Assembly: GCF_014236655.1 (NCBI RefSeq)
Contig: NZ_JACMYG010000013.1
Span: 1 to 64,000, forward strand
DNA: 64,000 nucleotides
DNA from: Pseudomonas kielensis
Lineage (GTDB): Bacteria > Pseudomonadota > Gammaproteobacteria > Pseudomonadales > Pseudomonadaceae
Direction: 5' to 3'
Shown: in pieces, positions 18,264 through 29,953 of the stretch
How positions within the stretch are numbered: position 1 is the stretch's first letter
Layout: each line of letters starts with the position of its first letter
Notes under the pieces: model-generated
Seen by the model: the letters and a program-made list of their open reading frames with translations, nothing else
Databases searched by the model: none
What the model was told of the DNA's origin: nothing
Translations under genes and position numbers: made by a program

Positions 18264-19679
18264 ATGACAAAAACAACCAGCACCTTCGAACACTTGATAG
18301 ACCGCGAAAAAGGCTTGAAGCAGAGCCTGACCAGCGGCCAGTTGTCGATGATCGCCATTGGTGGCGCCATCGGCACCGGCCTGTTCCTGGGCAGCGGTTT
18401 TGCCATCGGCTTTGCCGGCCCCAGCGTCCTGGTCAGTTATGGCATCGGTGCCTTGATCGCCCTGTTGCTGATGGGCTGTCTGGCGGAGATGACTGTGCGC
18501 CACCCGACCTCGGGGTCGTTCGGTTCTTTTGCCGAGTTCTACGTGGCGCCCTGGTTTGGCTTCGCGATCCGCTACGCCTACTGGTCCTCGATCGTGTTTG
18601 CGGTCGGGACCGAGATCACGGCGGCGGCGATGTACATGAAGTACTGGTACCCGGACGTACCGGGTGGCTACTGGATGGTCGCGTTCTCCATGGCGCTGAT
18701 TGTCGCCAACGCCTTCAGCGTCAAGGTGTTTGGTGCCATTGAGTACCTGTTCTCGCTGATCAAACTCTGCGCGATTGTGGTGTTCATCCTGCTGGGCGCC
18801 TATGTGGTGTACGGCGCCCCGGCCGACTCCTCGATCGGCTTTGCCAACTACAGCAACGACCGGGGCTTTTTCCCCAACGGCTGGTGGGGCACCTGGGTGG
18901 CGGTGATCGTCGCGTTCTTCAGCTACCTGAGTATCGAGATGATCGCGGTGGCGGCCGGTGAGGCCAAGGACCCGCAGCGCGCGGTGACCCGTGCGTTCCG
19001 GATTACCGTGGTGCGCCTGGTGGTGTTCTACCTGCTGACCATCGCCCTGGTCCTGGCGATTGTGCCCTGGGGCCAGAACAGCGGTGGCCAGAGCCCGTTC
19101 GTCACGGTGATGGAAGCCACTGGCGTGCCTTACGCCGGCGCGGTGTTCAACGCGGTGATTCTGATTGCCGCCCTGTCGGCCATGAACAGTCAGCTGTACA
19201 TCACCACACGCTTGATGTTCAGCCTGTCGCGGGCCGGCCAGGCACCGGCGGTGTTCGGTCGCCTCAACAGCAAAGGGGTACCGTTGTCAGCGCTGCTGCT
19301 GTCGTCGGTGGGGATTGGTCTGGCGACGCTGTTGTACCTGGCGTACCCGGAAAAAGCCTTCACCCTGATGATGTCGATTGCCATGTTCGGTGCGATGTTC
19401 ACCTGGGCCGGGATCTTCCTCACGCACCTGTTCTTCCGCCGCCGCCAGGCCGGTCAACCCCTGGCCTTCAAGCTCTGGGGGTACCCATGGACCAGCCTGG
19501 GCGGGTTGCTGCTGATGCTGGCGGTGATGGTCACCACGCTGTTCACCGAAGAGTTTGCCCCCACCTTGCTGTGTGGCATTCCGTTCCTGGCGGTGATCCT
19601 GTTGATCTACTTCCTGCGCTTCCGGCAGAAGGCCGCCGTCTCGACAGACGCACCCAAGCCCTTGCCACTGCAACGTTGA
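18264..19679 (+). CDS. Amino-acid permease (APC family), probable kynurenine/tryptophan transporter
   Basis: 471 aa and 12 predicted membrane helices. The N-terminus has the family signature LTSGQLSMIAIGGAIGTGLF. It belongs to the AAT group (AroP/GabP/AnsP-like) of proton symporters in the inner membrane. It is 31 bp after kynU on the same strand, so kynurenine, tryptophan or a related aromatic amino acid is the likely substrate; this is inferred from position. Confidence 0.85.
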   Translation: MTKTTSTFEHLIDREKGLKQSLTSGQLSMIAIGGAIGTGLFLGSGFAIGFAGPSVLVSYGIGALIALLLMGCLAEMTVRHPTSGSFGSFAEFYVAPWFGFAIRYAYWSSIVFAVGTEITAAAMYMKYWYPDVPGGYWMVAFSMALIVANAFSVKVFGAIEYLFSLIKLCAIVVFILLGAYVVYGAPADSSIGFANYSNDRGFFPNGWWGTWVAVIVAFFSYLSIEMIAVAAGEAKDPQRAVTRAFRITVVRLVVFYLLTIALVLAIVPWGQNSGGQSPFVTVMEATGVPYAGAVFNAVILIAALSAMNSQLYITTRLMFSLSRAGQAPAVFGRLNSKGVPLSALLLSSVGIGLATLLYLAYPEKAFTLMMSIAMFGAMFTWAGIFLTHLFFRRRQAGQPLAFKLWGYPWTSLGGLLLMLAVMVTTLFTEEFAPTLLCGIPFLAVILLIYFLRFRQKAAVSTDAPKPLPLQR

Positions 19680-19783
19680 GTGGCGCTGCCTGACCAGGGA
19701 CGGTCCGGCGTTTTCTGAATCCGAAAACATGAGGGCCAGGCACAGCCCTTGTGGGAGCGGCCCACCTTTCACACGGGATTGTC

Positions 19784-21100
19784 ATGAATCACGCCAGAAC
19801 CACCGTTCTGTTGTTGGCCAGCGCCTGCGCGGTGACTTCGTTCGCCGCCGAGCCTGCGCGCGGTTTTATCGCCGATAGCAGCGCGCAATTGCTGCTGCGC
19901 AACTCCTACTTCAACCGCAGCAAGGAAGACGGCCGCCGCGATGCCCGCGACTGGACGCAAGGCGTGCTGGGCCAGTTCAACTCCGGGTTCACCGAGGGCA
20001 CGCTTGGGGTCGGCATGGATGCCTTCGCTTACCTTGGCTTGAAGCTCGATGCCCCGGCGGACAAGTCCGGCACGGGCAACCTGCCGGTACACGATGACGG
20101 CGAACCGGCCGACAGCTACGGCAAGGGCGGTGCCGCGCTGAAGCTGCGGCTGTCCGACAGCGTGCTCAAGTACGGTGAACAGCGTCCGGAAACCCCGGTG
20201 TTCGGCGTCAGTCACTTTCGCATCGTGCCGCAGACCGCCACGGGGCTGTCGCTGGTCAGCCGTGAAGTGGAGGCGCTTGAGGTTCAGGCCGGGCACTTCA
20301 CCTCCGGCACCAGCCCGGTGACCACCAACGGCGATGGCGACCTGTGGGCGGTGATGGCCGGGGTTCCCACGGCGACGGCGGACTACCTGGGCGGCACCTA
20401 CCAACTGTCGCCGGGGGTGAGCGCCACGCTGTACGGCTCGCGCTTCGAGGACATCTGGAACCAGTACTACGCCAATCTCGACGCGCGCATTGACCTCGAC
20501 CCGCACAACCAGCTCGGCCTGGGGCTGACGGCCTACCGCACGCTGGACGAGGGGCAAGCCAAGGCTGGCGAGATCAATAACACCAGCCTGGGGCTGTCGA
20601 CGTTCTGGCGCAGCGGTGGCCATCGCTGGTTGCTGGGGCTGCAGAAGATCGACGGCGATACCCCCTTCGATTACCTCGGTGTCGGCGACAAGAACCGCCA
20701 CGGCCGCAACGGCAACGACCAGGGCGCCTCGATCCTGTTGCCCAACGCCGCGCAGTTCTCTGACTTCAACGGCCCGCAGGAGCGTTCCTGGCAACTGCGT
20801 TACGACCTCGCGCTGGCCACTTACGGTGTGCCCGGCCTGAGCTTCATGAGCCGCTTTGTGCGCGGCTGGGGCATCGATGGCAGCCACATCGCCGCCAGCA
20901 GTCCCTATGCCGGGCGGTATGGCGACGACGGCGAGCACCACGAAATCAACCTGGAACTGCGCTACGTGGTCCAGTCCGGCCCGGCCAAGGGCTTGAGTGT
21001 GCGTGCCCGACAGGCCTGGCACCGAGCCGATCGCGACCAGGGCTCGGGCGACCTGGATGACTTTCGCCTGATCACCGATTACCCGATCGACATTTTGTAG
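19784..21100 (+). CDS. OprD-family outer-membrane porin
   Basis: 438 aa. ATG at 19784, then a signal peptide to ~22 (SFA/AEP). RGFIADSSAQLLLRNSYF, DARDWTQG, GFTEGTLGVGMDAF and LPVHDDGEPAD are OprD-family features. It follows the amino-acid permease by ~100 bp, which points to an outer-membrane route for the kynurenine-set substrate. It is clearly distinct from the porin at 13989. Confidence 0.92.
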   Translation: MNHARTTVLLLASACAVTSFAAEPARGFIADSSAQLLLRNSYFNRSKEDGRRDARDWTQGVLGQFNSGFTEGTLGVGMDAFAYLGLKLDAPADKSGTGNLPVHDDGEPADSYGKGGAALKLRLSDSVLKYGEQRPETPVFGVSHFRIVPQTATGLSLVSREVEALEVQAGHFTSGTSPVTTNGDGDLWAVMAGVPTATADYLGGTYQLSPGVSATLYGSRFEDIWNQYYANLDARIDLDPHNQLGLGLTAYRTLDEGQAKAGEINNTSLGLSTFWRSGGHRWLLGLQKIDGDTPFDYLGVGDKNRHGRNGNDQGASILLPNAAQFSDFNGPQERSWQLRYDLALATYGVPGLSFMSRFVRGWGIDGSHIAASSPYAGRYGDDGEHHEINLELRYVVQSGPAKGLSVRARQAWHRADRDQGSGDLDDFRLITDYPIDIL

Positions 21101-21143
21101 ACCCCCTGCACTGCCCACCCGGGCACTACCACTGGAGTGAATA

Positions 21144-22898
21144 ATGAAAACAATGCGACTCCCCTACACTCGCCGAGCGCCTTTTTTGACCAGTGCGCTG
21201 AGCGCCTGCGTGATGCTGGGCCTGTGCGCCAGCGTCCAGGCGGACAGCTCGGCACCGGTCAATATCAGCGACCCATTCGTCAAACAGCAGACGGCCTTGT
21301 CGGTGGACAAGATTCCACCGATGCCGGCCCCGGGCAGTTATGGCATGGACAAGGCCACGGGCAAGTTCACCCACCCGGTGGCCACGCCGTTCAGCCATGA
21401 AGGTGAGCCGTTCGCCGGCGAGCTGGATTACTGGGACACCAAAAGCTACATCAAGAACATGACCGTCGAGGCCTACTACCCGATCACGGTCGAGCCGTTT
21501 CACACCTGGCAGAACATCGTCGACTTCGACGGCAAGCGCTACCTCTACCAGTACGTGCGCCGCAACCTGAAGATCTTCGATATCACCCACCCCAAAGACG
21601 TGAAGCTGGTGTTCACCAAGGGCTCGACCTGGGGCGCGGACGGCCCGAGCAAGGAAGAAAACCCCTACGCCCCAGACGATATGTTTGGCGCGGCATCGGT
21701 GCAGTGGAACAAGAAACTGGGCAAGAACATCATGGTCCAGTCCTTCGAGGTTCGCCGTTTTGGCGTGTTGAGCGACAAGTACCGCGAGCCTGACAAAGTC
21801 GAGGCCATCCGCAAGTCCAAGCACCTCAAAGGCTTCAAGGTCTACGAGATGAATGGCCCGTTGCCGGACGACTGGAAACTGATCGCCACCCGCACCACCG
21901 ACATCGAACACCCGGATGCGCCGATCGGCGAACAGCAGGGCTCCGGCGTGCGTGACATTCCCGCCTATTTCGGGGGCGACGTGATGTACGTGGCCGCCGC
22001 ACCGAGCGACAAGTACGCACTGACCGAATACCCCAACGACCTGTACAACGCCGGCTACCAGTCCTGGGACATGTCCGACCCGAGCAATCCCAAGCTGCTG
22101 GACATGCTGACCATTCCCGGCCAGATCGTCGGTGACCCGCAACACGAGGCGGTGTTCAAGGCCAACCCGCGTGCCGGTAACCGTGCGTCCTGGATGGGCG
22201 CGCGCATGTCGCTGTTCATTCCGAAAACCGTCGAGCAGGGTGGCAAGTACGGCTACGCCGCCATGGGCGGGATGGGGCTCTATGTGGTCGACATCACCCA
22301 GGCCGACAACATGAAAGTGGTCGGTCACCTGGAGTTTCCGGTGAGCGTGGCCGGTACCGAAGGCGACAACATCGACGTCTCGCAAGTGGAGAAGACCGGG
22401 ATCATCTACTTCAGTGGCTACCCACTGTCGGAAGATTGTTTCGAGGCGAAAAAGGACATCTTCGCGGTGGACGTCAGCAACCCGCAGAAGCCGGCGATCC
22501 AGCACGTTCTGCCGCGTCCGACGCCACCGGCAGACGCTGCGTTCACCGACTACTGCCAGCGCAAGGGCAGCTTCGGGCCCAAGCGTTCCGGTTACTACAC
22601 CCAGCCAGGCGTCTCGCGCGAGGGCATCCTGCCGTACGCGTTCTACAACGCCGGGGTCCAGGTGTTCGACGTGCGTGAGCCAGGCAAACCGACCATCGGC
22701 GCCTACTTCGTGCCGCCGTTCGACACCAAGAACGTGGCCAGTTATGCGATGGGCAACCTGACCCATGGCACCTACACCGAGTACGACCGCAACCTGATCT
22801 GGGTCTTCACCAACCACGGCTTCTATGCCCTGTCGACGCCATTGCTGGGCAAGCCGAATTTCGAGGCTCCGAGCAAAATCTGGCCGGCCCGGGACTGA
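21144..22898 (+). CDS. Exported LVIVD-repeat beta-propeller protein
   Basis: 584 aa with a signal peptide to ~33 (VQA/DSS) and a good ribosome-binding site (GGAGTG). At least five LVIVD-type repeats are visible: LKIFDITHPKDVKL, SWDMSDPSNPKLLD, LYVVDITQADNMKVVG, IFAVDVSNPQKPAI and VQVFDVREPGKPTIG. These ~40-residue repeats form a propeller in the periplasm or at the cell surface. Function is unknown. It lies between two porin genes in the kynurenine set, so a role in outer-membrane uptake or substrate binding is possible. Confidence 0.75.
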   Translation: MKTMRLPYTRRAPFLTSALSACVMLGLCASVQADSSAPVNISDPFVKQQTALSVDKIPPMPAPGSYGMDKATGKFTHPVATPFSHEGEPFAGELDYWDTKSYIKNMTVEAYYPITVEPFHTWQNIVDFDGKRYLYQYVRRNLKIFDITHPKDVKLVFTKGSTWGADGPSKEENPYAPDDMFGAASVQWNKKLGKNIMVQSFEVRRFGVLSDKYREPDKVEAIRKSKHLKGFKVYEMNGPLPDDWKLIATRTTDIEHPDAPIGEQQGSGVRDIPAYFGGDVMYVAAAPSDKYALTEYPNDLYNAGYQSWDMSDPSNPKLLDMLTIPGQIVGDPQHEAVFKANPRAGNRASWMGARMSLFIPKTVEQGGKYGYAAMGGMGLYVVDITQADNMKVVGHLEFPVSVAGTEGDNIDVSQVEKTGIIYFSGYPLSEDCFEAKKDIFAVDVSNPQKPAIQHVLPRPTPPADAAFTDYCQRKGSFGPKRSGYYTQPGVSREGILPYAFYNAGVQVFDVREPGKPTIGAYFVPPFDTKNVASYAMGNLTHGTYTEYDRNLIWVFTNHGFYALSTPLLGKPNFEAPSKIWPARD

Positions 22899-22940
22899 AA
22901 ACCAGACAACTCACCATAACAACAAGTAAGCAAAGTCTGG

Positions 22941-22964
22941 CGGTGGTTCGACAACGAACCACCG
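22941..22964. terminator. Perfect hairpin between LVIVD and porin genes
   Basis: CGGTGGTTCG (22941-22950) pairs perfectly with CGAACCACCG (22955-22964) around ACAA. No T-run follows, so it is more likely an mRNA-stabilising or partial termination structure within the operon than a full terminator. Confidence 0.45.
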
Positions 22965-22995
22965 ACCAGCGCTTTTGCAGTGTCCGGAGTTTTTC

Positions 22996-24021
22996 ATGCG
23001 CAAACTATTGCTCGCCCTTCCGTTGATGAGTGGCGCTTGCTATGCGGAGTTCAAGGTGTCCGGGGTGGTTGACCTGACGTACGAAGTGGCGCGCTCGGGA
23101 GGCGATACCGTGGATCGACTGACGGGTGCGGGCTTGAGCTCCAACCGCATCCAGTTCAAGTATTTCCAGGAAGTGACGGACGACATCAAGCTCAATGCCG
23201 TCTACGAAGCCATGTACAACCCCCATTCCGATGACTCGACGGGTAAGCGCGAAGTCTATTACCAGGTGATTTCAGAGCGTTGGGGGACCCTCAGCGCCGG
23301 TCGCCAGGACACCCCATCCGCCAACAGTTACGGCTATGCCGACCCCCTGTATGGCAACGACTACAGCCTGGTCAACAACGTCCAGGTGTTCTATGCACCG
23401 TGGCGTGAAGACGACTCGCTGATGTACATCAGCCCACGCTACGAGGGCTATCAGTTCCGTGGCATGGCCACCCTGGGCGAGAACGATGGCAGTCGCGACG
23501 GTGTGGTCTACAGCACCAGCATCGACTACTGGGCGGACAGCCCCTGGTACTTTGCCGCCGCGGTGGATCGCAAGTACCAGCGCAACCTGTGGGACAAGCA
23601 CACCATGGAGCAGGCGACGGATGCCTACTTCACCGTGGTCTACACCATGGGCACCACGGACCTGATGGCGGTCTATCACCGTTACGTCGGTTACTACGCC
23701 TACGCGCCGTGGGTGGATTTTGAATCCAATGGCAGCGACCTGCAGTTGGGTATTCGACACAATTTCTGGGACACCCAGAACATTGCCGTCAGCCTGGTCT
23801 ACAAGGACGACCGCAAGAACGAAGCCTTGAGCGACGCCACGGGCATCAACCTGGCGTACATCTACAACTTCAACAAGCAGACCGACCTGTACGCGGTGTA
23901 CGGCTACGTGCATCACAACCGCGACTCGGACGTGCGTTACCCGGTGAGCTGGAACCTGGAAAGCCCGTTGCGCAACGAGAACCCTGAGGGGCTGCAAATG
24001 GGGGTGCGCTACAAGTTTTAA
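22996..24021 (+). CDS. General (Porin_4-type) outer-membrane porin
   Basis: 341 aa. The ATG at 22996 follows CCGGAG. A signal peptide ends near residue 15 (ACYA/EFK). The mature sequence has the layout of Gram-negative trimeric porins (FKVSGVVDLTYE, RIQFKYFQE, ERWGTLSAGRQDTP) and ends in Phe (VRYKF), the usual C-terminal signal for outer-membrane insertion. It is the last gene of the plus-strand set and is followed by a terminator. I recall an extra gene, nbaX, in the nba cluster of P. fluorescens KU-7 that has no counterpart in the operon here, but I cannot say whether this porin is related to it. Confidence 0.82.
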   Translation: MRKLLLALPLMSGACYAEFKVSGVVDLTYEVARSGGDTVDRLTGAGLSSNRIQFKYFQEVTDDIKLNAVYEAMYNPHSDDSTGKREVYYQVISERWGTLSAGRQDTPSANSYGYADPLYGNDYSLVNNVQVFYAPWREDDSLMYISPRYEGYQFRGMATLGENDGSRDGVVYSTSIDYWADSPWYFAAAVDRKYQRNLWDKHTMEQATDAYFTVVYTMGTTDLMAVYHRYVGYYAYAPWVDFESNGSDLQLGIRHNFWDTQNIAVSLVYKDDRKNEALSDATGINLAYIYNFNKQTDLYAVYGYVHHNRDSDVRYPVSWNLESPLRNENPEGLQMGVRYKF

Positions 24022-24033
24022 GCAACGCTGAAA

Positions 24034-24058
24034 GCGGGCGCCGAAAGGCGCCTTTTTT
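24034..24058 (+). terminator. Rho-independent terminator of the porin gene
   Basis: GGCGCC (24037-24042), loop GAAA, GGCGCC (24047-24052), then six T. It lies 13 bases after the porin stop codon. Confidence 0.88.
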
Positions 24059-24100
24059 GTGCCTGGAAAACCTGCGAGCGACCACGATCCCGGTGTGTCC

Positions 24101-24171
24101 GCGATGGGGCCGGGACATTCAATATTGATGGTGCCTGACACACTGCCATCGCGGGCAAGCCCGCTCCCACA
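24101..24171. repeat. REP/REPIN-like element, copy B
   Basis: It starts GCGATGGGGCC, continues with GGTGCCTGACACAC and ends CGCGGGCAAGCCCGCTCCCA. The centre and right arm match copy A at 5331-5420 closely; the left arm is not recognisable. Confidence 0.6.
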
Positions 24172-24178
24172 CTGGACT

Positions 24179-24254
24179 GGTGGGTGTCTGCACAATCTGT
24201 GGGCAGCCAAGATCTCGGTGGGTGTCTGCAAAATCTGTGGGTAGCCAAAAACAC
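24179..24254. repeat. Tandem pair of a 38-bp repeat
   Basis: Two adjacent copies (24179-24216 and 24217-24254) each start GGTGGGTGTCTGCA and contain ATCTGTGGG and AGCCAA. They differ at only a few positions. A single related copy follows the REPIN at 5427-5467. Confidence 0.65.
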
Positions 24255-24269
24255 TGTGTGTGGGGCATG

Positions 24270-24303
24270 AAAAAGCCCCGCGGCAATGGCTTGCGGCGGG
24301 GCT
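24270..24303 (-). terminator. Rho-independent terminator of the nba operon
   Basis: On the minus strand AGCCCCGC and GCGGGGCT form the base of a long imperfect stem. The hairpin is followed by five T. It begins 15 bases past the nbaD stop codon. Confidence 0.85.
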
Positions 24304-24318
24304 GGGTGCAGCAATGGG

Positions 24319-26306
<1,988 letters not shown>

Positions 26307-26310
<4 letters not shown>

Positions 26311-27095
26311 TGTCCTGCTCCTGGGTGGTTGGCAACGCTGAAGCCGCATTCGCCGAAACCGGCGATCTGTACGCTGACATGGGCGCCCGGGCTCAGGGCT
26401 TCGGCGGCGGTGGCGGCACCGGCCATGATCAGGCTGCCGGCCGGCAGGGCGATCTCGGCCTTGGCCAGCAACTGCGAGGCCTGCACCAGGCTGCGCAGCG
26501 GGTGGCCGAGGATCGCGGCGGTTGAGCCGGCCTGGACCACCCGGCCATTGACGCGCATCAGCACCCCGGCGTTGTCCAGGGCGGCGAAGTTCCGGGACCA
26601 GGCGCCGACCACCAGCCCGGCGGAGGAGCAGTTGTCGGCGACTACGTCTTCGAGGCTGAACTTGAAGGCCTGGTAGCGCGAGTCGATGATCTCGATCGCC
26701 GGTGCCACGGCTTCCAGGTAGTCGACTGCTTCCAGGGCGGTCAAGGGGCGGTCGATGGTGCGCCGGGTGAGAAAGCACACCTCGGGTTCGGCCCGTGGAT
26801 GGATGAAGCGCTGCAGGTCGACGACGCCGCCGTCTTCTTCGAGCATGGCGTCGGTGAGCCAGCCCCAGATCAGGCTGTCGACGCCCATCTGGATCATCTT
26901 CGCCCGGCTGGTGAAGCCCAGCTTGAGGCCGATCTGGCGCTCGCCCGCTGCGTAGCGGTGCTGCATCGACGCACGCTGGATCAGGTAGGCCTCATCGAGG
27001 GTAAACGGCGACTGGGTACTGAACTGCGCCACGGCTTCGGCTTTGCGTGCTGCCTGGTCCAGGGCCTGGGCGATGTAGGCAATATCGGTGGTCAT
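26307..27095 (-). CDS. nbaG: 4-oxalocrotonate decarboxylase
   Basis: 262 aa, same fold family as the hydratase Nba[20 protein letters not shown] and [14 protein letters not shown] (metal-binding E-x-E region) identify it. It converts 4-oxalocrotonate to 2-oxopent-4-enoate. A ribosome-binding site (TTGGAG) precedes the ATG at 27095. A REP fragment (GCCAGCTCGCTCCCACA) lies in the 58-bp gap to nbaI. Confidence 0.88.
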
Positions 27096-27153
27096 GGGGG
27101 TTGCTCCAAGGGCGAACGTGCCAGCTCGCTCCCACAAGGGGATGTTGTTTGGG

Positions 27154-28173
27154 TTAGCGTTTGAGCAGGTCCAGGGCGACGTCGACGATCATGTCTTCCT
27201 GGCCGCCGACCATGCGGCGCTTGCCCAGCTCGACGAGGATGTCCACTGCCTTGAGGCCATATTTGTGCGCGGCGATTTCCGCGTGGCGCAGGAAGCTGGA
27301 ATAGACGCCGGCATACCCCAGGGCCAGGGTTTCGCGGTCGACCCGTACCGGGCGGTCCTGCAGCGGGCGGACGATATCGTCGGCGGCGTCCATCAAGGTG
27401 TAGAGGTCGGTGCCGTGGTTCCAGCCCAGGCGCTCGGCGGCGGCGATGAACACTTCCAGCGGCGCGTTGCCGGCACCGGCGCCCATGCCCGCGAGGCTGG
27501 CGTCGATACGGTCGCAGCCTTCCTCGACCGCGACAATCGAGTTGGCCACCCCCAGCGAAAGGTTGTGGTGGGCGTGCATGCCGGTCTGGGTCTCGGGTTT
27601 GAGCACCGCCTTGAAGGCACGGAAACGATCGCGCACATCCTGCATGCTCATCGCGCCACCGGAGTCGGCCATGTACACGCACGTGGCGCCGTAGCTTTCC
27701 ATCAGTTTGGCTTGGGCGGCGAGCTGCTCGGCGGGGATCATGTGGCTCATCATCAAGAACCCCACGGTGTCCATGCCCAGCGCGCGGGCGTACTCGATGT
27801 GCTGTCGGGCGACGTCCGCCTCGGTGCAATGGGTGGCGATGCGCACCACCCGTGCCCCGGCGTTGTAGGCCGCTTTCAAGTCGTGAACCGTGCCGATCCC
27901 GGGCAACAGCAAGGTGGTGATCTTGGCGTGGCTGATCACATCCGCCGCGGCTTCGATCCACTCAAGGTCGGTGTGGGCGGCGAAACCATAGTTGAAGCTC
28001 GACCCTTGCAGGCCGTCGCCGTGGGCCACTTCGATGGCGTCGACGCGGGCCTTGTCCAGGGCGCGGGCGATGTCCTGCACGTTCTGGAGCGAGTACTGGT
28101 GACGAATCGCATGGCTGCCGTCACGCAGGGTCACGTCGGAGATATAGAGCTTTTTGCCGGGGTTGAAGGTCAT
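27154..28173 (-). CDS. nbaI: 4-hydroxy-2-oxovalerate aldolase
   Basis: 339 aa, HMG-CoA-lyase-like TIM barrel, the usual length for this aldolase. Metal-binding residues appear in [10 protein letters not shown] and in [11 protein letters not shown] (H-x-H). It splits 4-hydroxy-2-oxovalerate into pyruvate and acetaldehyde. It works as a complex with the acylating aldehyde dehydrogenase encoded just upstream (10-bp gap), which channels the acetaldehyde. Confidence 0.94.
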   Translation of the reverse strand: MTFNPGKKLYISDVTLRDGSHAIRHQYSLQNVQDIARALDKARVDAIEVAHGDGLQGSSFNYGFAAHTDLEWIEAAADVISHAKITTLLLPGIGTVHDLKAAYNAGARVVRIATHCTEADVARQHIEYARALGMDTVGFLMMSHMIPAEQLAAQAKLMESYGATCVYMADSGGAMSMQDVRDRFRAFKAVLKPETQTGMHAHHNLSLGVANSIVAVEEGCDRIDASLAGMGAGAGNAPLEVFIAAAERLGWNHGTDLYTLMDAADDIVRPLQDRPVRVDRETLALGYAGVYSSFLRHAEIAAHKYGLKAVDILVELGKRRMVGGQEDMIVDVALDLLKR

Positions 28174-28183
28174 CGCAGGCTCC

Positions 28184-29122
28184 TCAGGCGTTGAGCATCG
28201 ACTGCGCCATGCGCTCGGCGGTGGCCAAGGCAGCGGAGGTCATGATGTCGAGATTGCCGGCGTAGGCGGGCAAGTAATGGGCGGCCCCTTCGACCTCGAG
28301 GAACACCGAGGTCTTGAGCCCCGAGAAGGTGCCCAGGCCCGGGATGTGCAGCGGTGTCTGCTCGGGGATCACGTCGAACTGTATTTTTTGCTTGAGGCGA
28401 TAGCCCGGTACATAGGCCTGCACCGCAGCCGCCATCTCTTCGATGGAGGCCTGGACCTGGGCTTGATCGGCGGCGTCCGAGAGCACGAACACGGTGTCGC
28501 GCATCATCAGGGGCGGCTCGGCCGGGTTCATCACGATGATCGCTTTGCCCTTGCCGGCGCCGCCGATGACTTCGATGGCCTTGGAGGTGGTCTCGGTGAA
28601 TTCGTCGATGTTGGCCCGGGTGCCGGGGCCGGCGGACTTGCTGGCGATGGAGGCGACGATCTCGGCGTAGTGCACCTTGGCGATGCGTGACACCGCGGCC
28701 ACCATCGGGATCGTCGCTTGGCCGCCGCAGGTGACCATGTTGACGTTGAGCTGGTCCAGGTTCTGTTCCAGGTTGACCACCGGCACGCAGTACGGGCCAA
28801 TCGCCGCCGGCGTCAGGTCGATCAGGCGGATGCCTGGCTTGATGGCCCGCAGGAACGCGTCGTTGGCGACATGGGCGCCGGCGGAGGTGGCATCGAACAC
28901 GAAGTCGATGTCCTGGAACACGTCCATCCGTGCCAGGCCTTCAACCCCTTCGTGGGTGATCGCCACGCCCATGCGTGCGGCACGGGCCAGGCCGTCGGAG
29001 GCCGGGTCGATGCCGACCATCACGGCCATTTCCAGGTGCCGGGCGTTGCGCAGGATTTTGATCATCAGGTCGGTGCCGATGTTGCCGGAGCCGATGATGG
29101 CGACCTTCAGTTTGTCAGTCAT
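28184..29122 (-). CDS. nbaJ: Acetaldehyde dehydrogenase (acylating)
   Basis: 312 aa from the ATG at 29122 ([10 protein letters not shown]). Rossmann motif GSGNIGTDL and catalytic cysteine in [13 protein letters not shown] (~residue 130). It turns acetaldehyde, NAD+ and CoA into acetyl-CoA. It overlaps the nbaH stop by 8 bases and forms a complex with the aldolase NbaI. Confidence 0.94.
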   Translation of the reverse strand: MTDKLKVAIIGSGNIGTDLMIKILRNARHLEMAVMVGIDPASDGLARAARMGVAITHEGVEGLARMDVFQDIDFVFDATSAGAHVANDAFLRAIKPGIRLIDLTPAAIGPYCVPVVNLEQNLDQLNVNMVTCGGQATIPMVAAVSRIAKVHYAEIVASIASKSAGPGTRANIDEFTETTSKAIEVIGGAGKGKAIIVMNPAEPPLMMRDTVFVLSDAADQAQVQASIEEMAAAVQAYVPGYRLKQKIQFDVIPEQTPLHIPGLGTFSGLKTSVFLEVEGAAHYLPAYAGNLDIMTSAALATAERMAQSMLNA

Positions 29123-29936
29123 GCTCAGTGCTCCGCTCGAAGGCGGCGGTGACGCTGCCCAGGCCCTGGATGTGGGCGGTGAACACATTGCCCGGTTGCG
29201 CCGCGACCATCGGCCCGAGGGCGCCGGTCAGGAGGATGTCGCCGGCGCGCAACGGCGCACCGAACCGGACCATGGTGTCGGCCAGCCACAGCGCCGCGTT
29301 CAACGGGTTGCCCAGGCACGCCGCACCGGCGCCCACCGATACCGGCTCGCCGCCCAGGGTCATGCTCATGCCACAGTGCACCAGGTCCAGTTGCGCCAGT
29401 TGCACCGGGCGACTGCCGAGCACGAACAGGCCTGAAGAGGCGTTGTCGGCGATGGTGTCGACCAGGCGGATGTCCCATTGGGCGATGCGGCTGCCCACCA
29501 CTTCGATGGCCGGCAGGGCGAAGGCCGTGGCGCGGATCAGGTCGGCCATGGTGTGGCGCTCGTGGCACAGGTCGTGTTCCAGCACCAGGGCGATTTCCGC
29601 CTCGACCTTGGGCTGCTGGGTGTCACGCCAGGCAATTGGCTGATCGTCGCCACGGGCCATGCTGGCGAACAGTTGACCGAAGTCCGGCTGATCGACCCCC
29701 AGTTGCTGCTGGACCGCGTAGGAGGTCAGGCCGATCTTGCGCCCGACCGGACGCTGCCCAGCCGTGATGGCGGCTTGGGTGTTGTGGTGCTGCACGGCGT
29801 AGGCGAGGGCGACCGGGTCTGCCGAGGGATCTGCGGCGAGGGCACTGGCGATCAGTTCGCGAACCGGCGGGCAGGGTTGCCCGTCGCGTTCGGCCTGGCG
29901 CAGCCGGTTGGCCGCTTCGATGAGAGCTGCATGCAT
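29115..29936 (-). CDS. nbaH: 2-oxopent-4-enoate hydratase
   Basis: 273 aa from the ATG at 29936, with ribosome-binding site CCGGAG. It is in the fumarylacetoacetate-hydrolase-like MhpD family: [17 protein letters not shown] and [11 protein letters not shown] (metal-binding E-x-E). It adds water to 2-oxopent-4-enoate to give 4-hydroxy-2-oxovalerate. It lies 17 bp after nbaE. Confidence 0.9.
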   Translation of the reverse strand: MHAALIEAANRLRQAERDGQPCPPVRELIASALAADPSADPVALAYAVQHHNTQAAITAGQRPVGRKIGLTSYAVQQQLGVDQPDFGQLFASMARGDDQPIAWRDTQQPKVEAEIALVLEHDLCHERHTMADLIRATAFALPAIEVVGSRIAQWDIRLVDTIADNASSGLFVLGSRPVQLAQLDLVHCGMSMTLGGEPVSVGAGAACLGNPLNAALWLADTMVRFGAPLRAGDILLTGALGPMVAAQPGNVFTAHIQGLGSVTAAFERSTEHD

Positions 29937-29953
29937 GGACGAGACTCCGGGGC

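Noticed and set aside
21126..22817. 563-codon minus-strand frame opposite the LVIVD gene
   Set aside because: Same reason: it is a shadow frame of a GC-rich gene. The plus strand has signal peptide, repeats and a good ribosome-binding site.
29115..29568. 147-codon ORF inside nbaH
   Set aside because: It is an alternative-frame shadow of the hydratase gene, with Arg/Pro/Gly-rich content and no start signal.
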